A stretch of 36,639 nt of DNA from Flavobacteriales bacterium. Lineage in GTDB: Bacteria; Bacteroidota; Bacteroidia; Palsa-965. The position numbers and the translations under genes are program-made. How positions within the stretch are numbered: the first letter of the stretch is position 1; every line of letters starts with the position of its first letter. The stretch covers positions 1 through 36,639 of the forward strand of contig NSIF01000014.1 in assembly GCA_002737665.1 (NCBI GenBank), given 5' to 3'. A model generated the notes under the pieces. It had not been told where the DNA came from, made no database searches, and saw only the letters and a list, made by a program, of their open reading frames with translations. Below, piece by piece: positions 8,387 through 17,396 of the stretch.

Positions 8387-10279
8387 TTAAATTCTCCCAA
8401 GCACAATTTCTTCCACTACGGCAGGGTCCAACAAGGTTGAAGTATCACCGAGATTTTCTATTTCACCTTCAGCAATCTTTCGTAATATCCGACGCATAAT
8501 TTTCCCTGATCTTGTTTTCGGTAAGCCAGGGACAATTTGAATTTTATCTGGCTTTGCAATGGGGCCAATAATTTTAGTTACCTCAGCAAGAATTTCTTTT
8601 TTCAACAGTTCAATATCCTGATGCTGTTTTGTTGATATAACAAAAGCATAAATTCCTTGTCCTTTAATATCGTGCGGATAACTCACCACAGCACTTTCCA
8701 CAATATCGGAATGCATGTTAATTGCGCTTTCAACTTCTGCCGTTCCAATTCGATGTCCTGAAACATTCATTACATCGTCAACTCTACCTGTAATTCTGTA
8801 ATATCCATCTTCATCTCTACGACAACCATCGCCAGTAAAATACAAATTTTTATAGGTCGCAAAATAATTTGTTCTACAACGTTCATGGTCACCATAAGTA
8901 GTTCTAATAATAGATGGCCAAGGGAATTTAATGCAAAGATTTCCTTCCACATTATTTCCTTCAATCACATTTCCTTTTTCATCCACCAATACGGGTTGTA
9001 TTCCAGGAAGCGGTAGAGTGGCAAATCCAGGTTTCGTTTTCGTAATCCCAGCAATTGGAGAAATAAGAATTCCTCCTGTTTCTGTTTGCCACCAAGTATC
9101 TACAATCGGACAATTTTCTTTACCGATATTTTTATGATACCATTCCCATGCTTCAATATTTATAGGTTCGCCAACAGATCCTAAAACTCGTAATGAATCT
9201 AATTTATATGGTTTCACAAATTCCAATCCTGCTGCTTCGAGTGCACGAATAGCAGTTGGAGCAGTATAAAAAATAGTTACTTTGTATTTGTCAATGACCT
9301 GCCAAAATCTTCCCGCATCTGGAAAAGTAGGGACACCTTCAAACATAACAGATGTTGCACCAGCAAGCAGCGGACCATAAACAATATAAGAATGGCCAGT
9401 AATCCAACCTATATCAGCTGTGCACCAAAAAATTTCTTTTTCATTGTATTGAAAAACATTTTCAAAAGTATATTTTGTAAATACCATGTAACCTGCACAA
9501 GAATGAACAACACCTTTTGGTTTACCTGTAGAACCCGAAGTGTATAAAATAAAAAGTGGGTCCTCGCTGTCCATAATTTCTGCCGCACATTCAGCACTTG
9601 CACTTTCCATTTCCTCGTGCCACCAAATATCTCGGCCCTTTTGCATGTCAATTTTTTCACCTGTACGCTTGTAAACAATCGTATTCAGGACTGATGGACA
9701 CTCTTGTAATGCCAAATCAACAACAGATTTTATTGAAATCGATTTAGCACCACGATAAGCGCCATCTGTTGTAACCACAGCACAAGAATCCATATCTTGA
9801 ATTCTACCAGCAAGTGAAGTAGCAGAAAAACCTGCAAACACAACAGAATGAATAGCCCCAATTCTTGCACAAGCGAGAACTGCAATAGCAAGCTCAGGAA
9901 TCATTGGCATATACAAACAAACCCGATCTCCCTTTTTAATACCACGGCCTTTAAGAACATTTGCAAAACGGCAAACATCGCTATAAAGTTCTCTATAAGT
10001 AATTGCTCGCTTCTTTTCATTTGGGTCATTCGCTTCAAAATAAAATGCAATTTGTTCTCCACGAGTTGAAAGATGCCGATCCAAACAATTTTCAGTAATA
10101 TTTAATTTTGCGCCAAGAAACCAATTCACACTAGGAGTAGCAAAATCCCAATTAAGTACAGTGTCCCACTTTCTCTTCCAGGTAAACTCATTGGCTTGTT
10201 CCTCCCAAAATAACTCCGGACTTGCTACAGACTTTTTATACTCGGAATGGTATTGTTCTATCGAAGTGATACGAGTCAT
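8387..10279 (-). CDS. acs: acetyl-CoA synthetase (AMP-forming)
   Basis: This 630-residue cytoplasmic enzyme activates acetate with ATP to acetyl-AMP and then acetyl-CoA. The ANL-superfamily motifs are intact: the P-loop YTSGSTGKPKGVVHS, the WWQTETGG motif, and YRITGRVDDVMNVSGHR around the hinge. The C-terminal PKTRSGKIMRRILRK contains the catalytic lysine that protein acetylases modify in Acs proteins. The N-terminal ACAS_N region (YKKSVASPELFWEEQA) and the overall length fit Acs better than propionyl-CoA synthetase. The sigma-54-type regulator lies 50 bases downstream on the same strand, so the two could share a transcript. No acetate transporter or acetate kinase gene lies in the window. 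Confidence 0.96.
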   Translation of the reverse strand: MTRITSIEQYHSEYKKSVASPELFWEEQANEFTWKRKWDTVLNWDFATPSVNWFLGAKLNITENCLDRHLSTRGEQIAFYFEANDPNEKKRAITYRELYSDVCRFANVLKGRGIKKGDRVCLYMPMIPELAIAVLACARIGAIHSVVFAGFSATSLAGRIQDMDSCAVVTTDGAYRGAKSISIKSVVDLALQECPSVLNTIVYKRTGEKIDMQKGRDIWWHEEMESASAECAAEIMDSEDPLFILYTSGSTGKPKGVVHSCAGYMVFTKYTFENVFQYNEKEIFWCTADIGWITGHSYIVYGPLLAGATSVMFEGVPTFPDAGRFWQVIDKYKVTIFYTAPTAIRALEAAGLEFVKPYKLDSLRVLGSVGEPINIEAWEWYHKNIGKENCPIVDTWWQTETGGILISPIAGITKTKPGFATLPLPGIQPVLVDEKGNVIEGNNVEGNLCIKFPWPSIIRTTYGDHERCRTNYFATYKNLYFTGDGCRRDEDGYYRITGRVDDVMNVSGHRIGTAEVESAINMHSDIVESAVVSYPHDIKGQGIYAFVISTKQHQDIELLKKEILAEVTKIIGPIAKPDKIQIVPGLPKTRSGKIMRRILRKIAEGEIENLGDTSTLLDPAVVEEIVLGRI

Positions 10280-10329
10280 ACAAATAATATAAATTTAAAA
10301 GCCAACAAAGACTTTAGTAAAAATGTAAA

Positions 10330-11493
10330 TTATACTTTAGGTTTTGAATAAGTAGTAACATCCTTGTCGCTAATCGACTTATCACAAAGAATTATTAATC
10401 GTTCGATAACATTTCTGAACTCACGGATATTTCCAGACCACTTTATTTTCTGCAATTCTTTAATTGCCTCTTTGGAAATTGATTTCAAAGGCATACTGTG
10501 TTCTTCACAAATTTTAGCAAGGAAATATTCGGCCAAGATTGGAATATCTTCTGTACGTTCATTCAAAGAAGGAACATGAACTAAAATAACTCCTAATCGA
10601 TGGTACAAGTCTTCCCTAAAATTTCCTTTTAGTATTTCCTTTTTCAAATCTTTATTGGTAGCAGCAATGACTCTGACATTTACCTTAATTTCCTTATCTC
10701 CACCAACACGAGTGATTTTATTTTCTTGTAAGGCCCTCAATACTTTTGCTTGTGCAGCAAGGCTCATGTCACCAATTTCATCAAGAAAAATAGTTCCTCC
10801 CTCGGCCAATTCAAACTTTCCCTTGCGCTGCGCTACAGCAGAAGTAAAAGCTCCTTTTTCATGACCAAACAATTCCGATTCGATTAATTCAGAAGGTATA
10901 GCAGCACAATTAACTTCAACAAGTGCAGCACCACAGCGATTCGATTTTTCATGCAACCAACGCGCTACTAATTCTTTTCCTGTACCATTTTCACCCGTAA
11001 TGAGCACGCGTGCATCGGTGGGGGCAACCCGCTCAATCATGTCTTTAATTTCTTTGATAACAGAAGATTCACCAATCATTTCAAACGTCTTGCTTATTTT
11101 TTTTCGCAGCGTTTTAGTTTCCGAAACAAGATTTGATTTATCAAGTGCATTTCTTATCGTTACGAGTAATCGATTTAAATCAAGTGGTTTTTGAATAAAA
11201 TCATATGCGCCTTTCTTCACAGCTTCTACCGCAGTTTCAATGTTTCCGTGACCAGAGATCATTATTATGGGCGCATCTACATTCGCTTCCATAAATTTAT
11301 CGAGTGCTTCCATGCCGTCCATTTTTGGCATCTTGATATCACATAAAATAATATCAAATTTTTCTTTCTGAACTAGCGTAAGGCCTTCAAGACCATCGGC
11401 TGCTTCTTCCACCTTAAAATTTTCATACTCTAAAATTTCACGAAGGGTACGTCGAATACTTTTTTCGTCGTCAATAATTAAAATACGAGCCAT
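10330..11493 (-). CDS. NtrC-type sigma-54 response regulator lacking a DNA-binding domain
   Basis: This is a 387-residue protein. Residues 1-120 are a receiver domain with D8, D9, the phosphoacceptor D52 (LCDIKMPKMDG) and the switch region ISGHG. Residues about 140-375 are the AAA+ sigma-54 activator domain: Walker A GENGTGKE, the sigma-54 contact loop GAFTSA (GAFTGA with Ser for Gly), Walker B GGTIFLDEIGDMS, and the lid WSGNIREFRNVIERL. The protein stops about a dozen residues after the lid (end SKPKV), where NtrC relatives carry a Fis-type helix-turn-helix. It would remodel sigma-54 polymerase after phosphorylation, but how it finds promoters is unclear. No histidine kinase is adjacent. Shortened activators of this kind occur elsewhere (FlgR of Helicobacter is one). 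Confidence 0.92.
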   Translation of the reverse strand: MARILIIDDEKSIRRTLREILEYENFKVEEAADGLEGLTLVQKEKFDIILCDIKMPKMDGMEALDKFMEANVDAPIIMISGHGNIETAVEAVKKGAYDFIQKPLDLNRLLVTIRNALDKSNLVSETKTLRKKISKTFEMIGESSVIKEIKDMIERVAPTDARVLITGENGTGKELVARWLHEKSNRCGAALVEVNCAAIPSELIESELFGHEKGAFTSAVAQRKGKFELAEGGTIFLDEIGDMSLAAQAKVLRALQENKITRVGGDKEIKVNVRVIAATNKDLKKEILKGNFREDLYHRLGVILVHVPSLNERTEDIPILAEYFLAKICEEHSMPLKSISKEAIKELQKIKWSGNIREFRNVIERLIILCDKSISDKDVTTYSKPKV

Positions 11494-11568
11494 AGAAATA
11501 TTGGAATGTTAAACTCTACGAATATACGAATTACGAAATTGCAGATTGATAGAAAAGTTAAATATATG

Positions 11569-11600
11569 GCCTTTTTAAATCTATTCAAGGCAAAAAAGGC
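11569..11600 (-). terminator. possible terminator after ppx
   Basis: GCCTTTTT (11569-11576) and AAAAAGGC (11593-11600) form an 8-base-pair stem with a 16-base loop just past the ppx stop. The stem is mostly A-T pairs and no clean U-tract follows, so this is weak. Confidence 0.3.
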
Positions 11601-11615
11601 TATGCGTTTTTCCCT

Positions 11616-12542
11616 TTAACTATTCAACAGGTTCCACAAAACGCCTTCTTTTAAAGAATAAGAAGAATACCTCATTTTTGAAATAGAAAGTTTGTTTATG
11701 ACAAACTCAACAAGAATTGCAGACACAACGATTAAATCAACCCGCAAAGCTACAAGGCCTTTCATTTTTAATCGTTCAGCACGGGTGGAAGATAAAATTT
11801 CAGTACTGATTATTGCGCACTGTTCAAGATTAAATTCACATTCCGTTTTATTAAAAAGACCAGGCAAGGAATGAAAACGCATATTCACTAATTCTGCAAG
11901 TGATTCGAATGACCCAGATGCCCCGATGAGTTCCGTAACACCATATTTTTCAGCTGCAAGCCAAAGCGATTCAAGCTCAGTATTGAGATAATTTACAATT
12001 ACAGACTTCTCGTAAGTAGAAATAGGATCGGAAGGTTCGAATCGTTGGAGCAAACGAGATGTCCCAATTTCAAAACTTTGTTTCCAGAGAATAGTTGTAT
12101 GATCTACAATAATAAATTCGGTACTACCGCCTCCGATGTCAATAATTAGTGTCGGTTTTTCAGATAACGTTAAAGCTTGTCGAACGCCATAAGAAATATA
12201 TTCTGCTTCTGTGGCTCCACTGATAATCTGAATTTCAATTCCCGTTCTCTCTTTCACAATGGAAACAAATTCGTTTGCATTAGAAGCATTTCGCATTGCA
12301 GATGTAGCAAACGCTAACGTTTTCTCTGCTTGCCACTGAATAATTGTGGCTGCGTAATTTTCCATTGCTTCAATTCCGCGCAGAAAAGCGGCGTCCATAA
12401 TTATTCCGCTATTGATTCCGCCTTCACCTAACTTAACTGGAAGTTTTTCGTTGTATAATGTCTGTAATTCTTTTCCTTTACTCGATTCTGAAATCAAAAG
12501 GTTGAAAGTATTTGTACCTAAATCAATAACAGCTATTCGCAT
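11616..12542 (-). CDS. ppx: exopolyphosphatase / guanosine pentaphosphatase family (Ppx/GppA)
   Basis: The product is 308 residues from the ATG at 12542. An in-frame TTG at 12554 would add four residues but overlaps the stop of the gene before it. The ASKHA phosphate-binding motifs are present: AVIDLGTNTFNLLI at the N-terminus and LIIDIGGGSTEFII in the middle, plus the catalytic-glutamate region SGATEAEYISYG. The family removes terminal phosphate from polyphosphate or converts pppGpp to ppGpp. The short, two-domain form lacks the C-terminal HD region of the E. coli enzyme, as usual in Bacteroidota. It follows the ABC permease gene with an 8-base gap, so translation is probably coupled. No polyphosphate kinase is nearby. 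Confidence 0.92.
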   Translation of the reverse strand: MRIAVIDLGTNTFNLLISESSKGKELQTLYNEKLPVKLGEGGINSGIIMDAAFLRGIEAMENYAATIIQWQAEKTLAFATSAMRNASNANEFVSIVKERTGIEIQIISGATEAEYISYGVRQALTLSEKPTLIIDIGGGSTEFIIVDHTTILWKQSFEIGTSRLLQRFEPSDPISTYEKSVIVNYLNTELESLWLAAEKYGVTELIGASGSFESLAELVNMRFHSLPGLFNKTECEFNLEQCAIISTEILSSTRAERLKMKGLVALRVDLIVVSAILVEFVINKLSISKMRYSSYSLKEGVLWNLLNS

Positions 12543-12550
12543 AAAATCGA

Positions 12551-13915
12551 TCAAACTTTATAAAAAATCCATTTACCTAATTCTTTCCAAGTTGCTTTTT
12601 TACCATACATCAGAATCCCTACGCGGTAAATTCTTGCAGAAATCCAAGTCATAATTAAAAACGAAACTATTAAAATACCAATAGAAAGCAATAATTCATA
12701 TATACCGACACCTCCAAAAGGAATACGAATGAGCATAACAATGGGAGAAGTAAACGGAATCATTGATAATAGTTTCGCAACACTCCCATTTGGGTCATTA
12801 ATAATTGTCACAGACGAAAGCATTGCAATAATGAGTGGAATTGTAACCGGAAATGTAAATTGTTGCGTATCGGCATCTACATCTGCGGCAGAACCTATTG
12901 CTGCAAAAATTGAAGCATAGAGAAAATAACCAAACAAAAAGTAAAACAAAAAAGCTGGGATTAAATTACCCCATGGAATTGTCATAATTGTTTCTACAAC
13001 ATCTTTTGTTTGTTGAGTAGGATCAATCGACAACAAATTAATATCAGGATTTACAGGTATCGCATTTTTGATTTGATGCGGCATTGATTTCGTAAAGTCG
13101 ACATTAGAATCATTTACAGAATTAACAACCGGAATGACAATAGCCAAGGATAGCATTATCCAAATTAAAAATTGAGTAATCCCAACCATGGTTACACCAA
13201 TAATTTTACCAAGCATTAATTGAAACGGTTTCACTGAAGAAATAATTACTTCCACAATGCGTGTCATTTTTTCTTCAACAACACTTCTCATAATCTGCAC
13301 ACCAAACATGAGGATGTACATATAAATAATGAACCCAAACGCTAATCCTACAATAGCTTTTATATCTCCCTGTGTTGATCCATTTACTTCATCGGCCACA
13401 GTGACCTTTTTCAATGCGAGATCTACCGCCTGTCTGGAAATATGATTGATCCTCATATTATCGCGCTGAATTTCGTTTGTTAAGACATTTTCAAGCAGAT
13501 TTAAAACATTTGAGCCAGGCGCTGATGTTGAAATTAATTTAGTAACAAGTGAAGGAGAATGCATTGCAGTAGAATCGCCACCACCTTGAAAACTTTCCGG
13601 AATCCAAAGTATTGAAACATGCGAAGAATCTTTAAAAATTGGGCGAACATTGTCCAACCCTTTATAAACATAATTGAAATTGAATTTCAGGTCAAGCGTG
13701 TCATTAAAAATAAATGCATAGCCCAAAGAATCTGGTATTCCCGAATCATCTACAACAACAATTGTTCTATGAATTGCATTTTGTTCATCTATTTTTTGTG
13801 TTACAAAAATCATTCCTCCCACAAGCAATGGCAACACGAAACACATGATGATAAACGTTTTGTTTTTCACACGTGTCAAATATTCTCGCCAAATAATAAT
13901 TCCTAACTTTCCCAT
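12551..13915 (-). CDS. ABC-2 type exporter permease (NatB-like)
   Basis: The product is 454 residues. One membrane segment lies near the N-terminus (FIIMCFVLPLLVGGMIFV). A long extracytoplasmic region spans about residues 35-185. At least five hydrophobic segments follow in the C-terminal half, starting with AIVGLAFGFIIYMYILMFGV. The motif VVEEKMTRIVEVIISSVKPFQLMLGKI is diagnostic of the ABC-2 NatB/YhaP group. With the ATPase encoded 5 bases upstream it would form an inner-membrane exporter. The founding NatAB pair exports sodium, but the substrate here is unknown. Confidence 0.9.
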   Translation of the reverse strand: MGKLGIIIWREYLTRVKNKTFIIMCFVLPLLVGGMIFVTQKIDEQNAIHRTIVVVDDSGIPDSLGYAFIFNDTLDLKFNFNYVYKGLDNVRPIFKDSSHVSILWIPESFQGGGDSTAMHSPSLVTKLISTSAPGSNVLNLLENVLTNEIQRDNMRINHISRQAVDLALKKVTVADEVNGSTQGDIKAIVGLAFGFIIYMYILMFGVQIMRSVVEEKMTRIVEVIISSVKPFQLMLGKIIGVTMVGITQFLIWIMLSLAIVIPVVNSVNDSNVDFTKSMPHQIKNAIPVNPDINLLSIDPTQQTKDVVETIMTIPWGNLIPAFLFYFLFGYFLYASIFAAIGSAADVDADTQQFTFPVTIPLIIAMLSSVTIINDPNGSVAKLLSMIPFTSPIVMLIRIPFGGVGIYELLLSIGILIVSFLIMTWISARIYRVGILMYGKKATWKELGKWIFYKV

Positions 13916-13920
13916 GCTTG

Positions 13921-14886
13921 TTATTCTGTCAAATTACTTTTTGTTCCAACCCGTTCAACTGTTTCAGAATTTTCCTGAACCTTATTAATGAAAATGTCGT
14001 TCATAGTTGGAAGTACTTCTGTAAAACCAACAACTTCACCCGCATTTAATACATTTTGAAGAATCAAATTTGGGGAAGTAGTGCCCAACAATTTTACTCT
14101 AGCATGCTGAATACCTTGCTCGCCTTCCTGTTTTGAAATTAATTCTGCGCCTGTCCACATAGCATTTGAAAAAGCAATCATGCTCCCTTTAAAAGAAATA
14201 TCATAAGTGTGTGCTGCATAAGTGCGACGAATTTCTTTCACATTACCATCAAGAATTTTTTTTCCTTTATTAATTAATGCAATGTTATCGCACAACTCTT
14301 CCACTGAACCCATGTTGTGTGTAGATAATATAACTGTAGCTCCATTATTGCGTAACCGCAAAATTTCATTTTTGATAAGCTCTGCATTGATGGGATCAAA
14401 TCCACTGAACGGCTCATCAAGAATTAACAATCGTGGTTCATGCAAAACGGTTACAATGAATTGAACTTTTTGCTGCATTCCTTTGGAAAGCTCTTCCACT
14501 TTTTTCTTCCACCAACCATCCATGTCAAAGCGAGCAAACCATTCTTTCACTCGTTCATTCGCTTCTTTTTTAGAAAGTCCTTTCAACCGCGCAAGGTACA
14601 CAAGCTGTTCCCCCACTCCCATTTTTCGATACAAACCACGTTCTTCCGGCAAATAGCCAATCTCTTTTACATGATCAGAATTTAATAAGCGATTGTCAAT
14701 TAAAATTGTCCCTGAATCGGGTGCAATAATTTGATTGATAACTCTAATAATCGTTGTTTTCCCTGCTCCGTTTGGGCCTAACAAACCAAAAATACTACCA
14801 GCAGGAACTTCAAAACTTACATCGTTTAAGGCAGTATGACCCGCAAACTTTTTAACGATATTTCTAGCTGAAAGAAGATTTGGCAT
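13921..14886 (-). CDS. ABC transporter ATP-binding protein (NatA-like)
   Basis: This 321-residue ATPase carries Walker A GPNGAGKT (37-44), the Q-loop region, signature LSKGMQQ (133-139), Walker B LLILDEP (153-159) and H-loop His190 (STHNM). The Gly-to-Lys-containing LSKGM signature and the extra C-terminal domain (about 215-321) are typical of the NatA/CcmA-like exporters with ABC-2 permeases. It is the first gene of the unit natA-natB-ppx, whose members are separated by 5 and 8 bases. It follows dnaJ after 55 bases with no obvious terminator, so read-through from dnaJ is possible. Confidence 0.93.
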   Translation of the reverse strand: MPNLLSARNIVKKFAGHTALNDVSFEVPAGSIFGLLGPNGAGKTTIIRVINQIIAPDSGTILIDNRLLNSDHVKEIGYLPEERGLYRKMGVGEQLVYLARLKGLSKKEANERVKEWFARFDMDGWWKKKVEELSKGMQQKVQFIVTVLHEPRLLILDEPFSGFDPINAELIKNEILRLRNNGATVILSTHNMGSVEELCDNIALINKGKKILDGNVKEIRRTYAAHTYDISFKGSMIAFSNAMWTGAELISKQEGEQGIQHARVKLLGTTSPNLILQNVLNAGEVVGFTEVLPTMNDIFINKVQENSETVERVGTKSNLTE

Positions 14887-14941
14887 TGAGCGAAGTTAGG
14901 GGATATTTATTAACGTAGATGAATACTTCCTGAGCGTGTAT

Positions 14942-16075
14942 TTATTCGAAGTATTCTCTCATCCGATCAAAGAAAGATTTGTCTTTCTTACTTGGGTTCG
15001 GTTTAAAATTATGCGACTCTTTCATGTGTTCAATGGTTTTCTTTTCTTCAGCTGTGAGATGTGTTGGAATCCAAACCTGAATATGAACTAAAAGATCGCC
15101 ACGACGGTAACCATTTATATCGGGAATTCCCTTTCCTTTCAAACGCAAAACCTTGCCAGATTGAGTGCCCGGTTCTATTTTTATTCTAGCTTTTCCCTCG
15201 AGTGTAGGAATGTCAGCACTTGCACCTAAAGCTGCATCTGGAATACTTGCGTGATGCTCGTAATACAGATTATTACCATCGCGCATCAAAAATTCATGCG
15301 CAGCTTCTTCAATGACAACGATTAAATCACCAGGAACCCCGGCTCGTGGACCCGCATTGCCTTTTCCATTCACACTCAATTGAATTCCCTCATGCACGCC
15401 AGCCGGTATCTTAACGCTAACCATTTCTTCGCCACGCGTAACGCCATCACCATGACACGATTTACATTTATCAGCAATAGTTTGTCCTTCGCCACGACAG
15501 GAGGGACATGTTGTTGCTGTTTGCATTCTCCCAAGTGGAGTATTAATTATTTGGGCAACTTGTCCCTGACCGCGACATGTACCACAAGTAGCAGTTGAGC
15601 CATTAGAAGAACCCGTTCCGCGACACTTTTCACAACTCACATTTTTGGGCACTTTTAATTTTTTCTCTACACCTGTAGAAATTTCTTCCAATGTCAATTT
15701 TACTTTCACCCGAAGATTAGAACCACGTGTAACTCGTCTTCCGCCTCCTCGCTGTCCACCAAAACCTCCACCTCCAAAAATATCTCCGAACTGCGAAAAA
15801 ATATCGTCCATCGAAAACCCTCCTGCGTTATTTCCTCCTTGAGCACTTGATCCAACACCAGCATGACCAAACTGATCGTAGCGTTGTTTTTTATCAGGAT
15901 CACTTAATACTTCGTATGCCTCGGCAGCCTCTTTGAACTTATCCTCTGCTGCTTTATCACCAGGGTTCTTATCGGGATGATATTTGATTGCATTCTGACG
16001 GTACGCCTTTTTTATTTCTTCAGGCGAAGATGATTTATTCGTACCGAGAATATCATAAAAATCTTTTTTACTCAT
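14942..16075 (-). CDS. dnaJ: chaperone DnaJ (Hsp40)
   Basis: This is a full-length type I DnaJ of 377 residues. The J domain is at 1-70 with HPD at 33-35, which stimulates DnaK ATPase. A Gly/Phe-rich linker follows at about 72-115. Four zinc-finger repeats lie at 148-211: [24 protein letters not shown] and CKSCHGDG. The last differs from C-x-x-C-x-G-x-G only in His at the fifth position. The substrate-binding C-terminal domains complete the protein. It works with DnaK and GrpE in protein folding and heat-shock control. grpE lies 208 bases upstream on the same strand and dnaK is not in the window. No CIRCE element was seen. Confidence 0.97.
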   Translation of the reverse strand: MSKKDFYDILGTNKSSSPEEIKKAYRQNAIKYHPDKNPGDKAAEDKFKEAAEAYEVLSDPDKKQRYDQFGHAGVGSSAQGGNNAGGFSMDDIFSQFGDIFGGGGFGGQRGGGRRVTRGSNLRVKVKLTLEEISTGVEKKLKVPKNVSCEKCRGTGSSNGSTATCGTCRGQGQVAQIINTPLGRMQTATTCPSCRGEGQTIADKCKSCHGDGVTRGEEMVSVKIPAGVHEGIQLSVNGKGNAGPRAGVPGDLIVVIEEAAHEFLMRDGNNLYYEHHASIPDAALGASADIPTLEGKARIKIEPGTQSGKVLRLKGKGIPDINGYRRGDLLVHIQVWIPTHLTAEEKKTIEHMKESHNFKPNPSKKDKSFFDRMREYFE

Positions 16076-16077
16076 AT

Positions 16078-16285
16078 GGTTTCGGGTTTCGGATTCCTCG
16101 TTCCTAATGTTTTATTTAGTTTTTGAATTTTACCCATTCTTGATTGTCAATTTGTGAACATTATTATCCAATGCGAGCATCACGCCAACATTCAAATTCC
16201 TCAAAACTATTAAAAGTTGACATAAAATTTAATTTAAAAAATTCCTAAACAAAAACTTTTAACACGAAACACGGAACCCGAAATC
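16078..16285. repeat. inverted repeat with CGAAAC-rich arms between grpE and dnaJ
   Basis: The arm at 16078-16091 (GGTTTCGGGTTTCG) and the arm at 16272-16285 (CGGAACCCGAAATC) are reverse complements at 12 of 14 positions. Both mismatches become G-T pairs on the plus strand. Further CGAAAC-like units flank the second arm (CACGAAACACGG from 16263). The arms bracket the whole intergenic region, which otherwise is A/T-rich with no open frame. The composition differs from the neighbouring spacer and resembles short dispersed palindromic repeats, but only this copy is visible here. Confidence 0.5.
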
Positions 16286-16859
16286 AGTTCCCTACGATTA
16301 CTTTTGCAAATCGAATTACTTTTCCGTTTAGCGTAAACCCTTTTTCAACTTCGTCAACAACTTTTCCCTTTAGGTCTTCAGTTGGTGCTGGTATATTTGT
16401 TATTGCTTCGTGAAGGTCAACATCAAAAACTTGTCCCACAGCTGAAACAGATTCCAACCCTTTTTGAGCAAGAATGTTTCTGAATTTTTGAGCTATTAAA
16501 TTTACGCCCTCATTAATTGCGATAACATCTTTTGATTCTTCATTATTTTTTATCGCGCGTTCGAGATCATCAACAACAGGAAGTAAACTTTTAATAATTT
16601 CTGCTCCTGCTGTATTTAATAATTCAATACGTTCTTTGGTTGTACGTTTACGAAAATTATCAAATTCAGAGTAAAGTCGAAGGTGTTTATCGTTCAACAT
16701 GGTAACCTGTTCTTCCAATTCCGCAATTCGTTTCGCGTTTTCATCAACAGGAACTTCAGGAAGATCGTGTTGCTCCTGATCGTTTGAATTTACAGGAGTT
16801 TCATTTGCATTCTCGTTCGTCATATTCTCTTTACTTTTTTTCTTCCAATTCATGGCCAT
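16284..16859 (-). CDS. grpE: nucleotide exchange factor GrpE
   Basis: The 191-residue product has an acidic, low-complexity N-terminus, then a coiled coil (about 45-95: IAELEEQVTMLNDKHLRLYS), the signature EFDNFRKRTTKERIE, and the C-terminal beta domain ending VIRFAKVIVGN. GrpE dimers release ADP from DnaK. Three starts are possible: ATG at 16859, ATG at 16853 and ATG at 16823. The last is preceded by AAAGAGAA and would give 179 residues, still a normal length. A -7 box at 16893-16900 lies upstream of all of them. It is the first gene of the grpE-dnaJ pair. Confidence 0.95.
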   Translation of the reverse strand: MAMNWKKKSKENMTNENANETPVNSNDQEQHDLPEVPVDENAKRIAELEEQVTMLNDKHLRLYSEFDNFRKRTTKERIELLNTAGAEIIKSLLPVVDDLERAIKNNEESKDVIAINEGVNLIAQKFRNILAQKGLESVSAVGQVFDVDLHEAITNIPAPTEDLKGKVVDEVEKGFTLNGKVIRFAKVIVGN

Positions 16860-16892
16860 ATTCGGTACTAACTAAGTCAAATTCTGAGCCAG

Positions 16893-16900
16893 CAAAGATA
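16893..16900 (-). promoter_or_regulatory. -7 box (TAnnTTTG) before grpE
   Basis: The minus strand reads TATCTTTG, a perfect -7 match, 33 bases before the first grpE ATG. The nearest -33 candidate is a TTTC with a 16-base spacer, so that element is poor. A heat-shock-specific sigma or repressor site could not be identified. Confidence 0.45.
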
Positions 16901-17033
16901 ATACGCCAGATTGTCAGAAATGCGTGATTTTATAGAGATTTTAGGAAAAAATATGGAATTATTAGCAGGAGTTTTGCCATCATTCGACGGGCTCATGACA
17001 GGCTCCGGCATAGCGACACAGTTACATTAAAAA

Positions 17034-17059
17034 AAACCTCCCCTTTTCAGAAGCGGTTT
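17034..17059 (-). terminator. intrinsic terminator after the T9SS pseudogene
   Basis: On the minus strand AAACC-G-CTTC pairs with GGGG-A-GGTTT across a TGAAAA loop, using two G-U pairs and one mismatch. A run of eight U follows. It lies 22 bases past the pseudogene stop, so the remnant keeps its original transcription end. Confidence 0.5.
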
Positions 17060-17080
17060 CCATGAGAAAATAAAGTGTTT

Positions 17081-17380
17081 TTAATTTGTTTTCACCATTC
17101 GTTTTGTATCTGCAATTTGCCCATCCACAATTAAGGCGTAAGAATAAATTCCATTGCTCAAATCATTTGCAAAAACATTTATCTGTCCTTTTCCGCGGGC
17201 TGTGAGATCAACTAATTTTATTAATTTTCAGATGAAGACGATCAATAGTGGGAAACCGTCTTCTAAATTATTTCCCATTGCAATACGACCGTCTAAGGGA
17301 CCAAAACCTCCGTCTTTGATGATCATTCGGTTTCCTAAACCTGGTGTTGCGGTATAAATTGAGTTTTTCAAAATTTTCAT
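17081..17380 (-). pseudogene. remnant of a surface protein gene with T9SS sorting domain (in-frame stop)
   Basis: One minus-strand frame runs 100 codons from ATG (17380) to TAA (17081) but is broken by TGA after codon 50. The part after the stop reads KLIKLVDLTARGKGQINVFA and then NDLSNGIYSYALIVDG, ending DTKRMVKTN. This is the characteristic end of a type A T9SS sorting domain, especially of the secreted proteins with intramolecular-chaperone or tail-fibre domains found in Bacteroidota. The part before the stop (GNRMIIKDGG and onward) is less clear and may be a scrap of the same passenger. The full gene would be several hundred codons, so most of it has been deleted. I rate the C-terminal identification as good and the rest as uncertain. 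No functional product is expected. Confidence 0.65.
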
Positions 17381-17396
17381 TAAAAATGGTTAAAAA

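Noticed and set aside
17154-17357. 67-codon plus-strand open frame
   Set aside because: It is antisense to the T9SS remnant and has no recognisable features.
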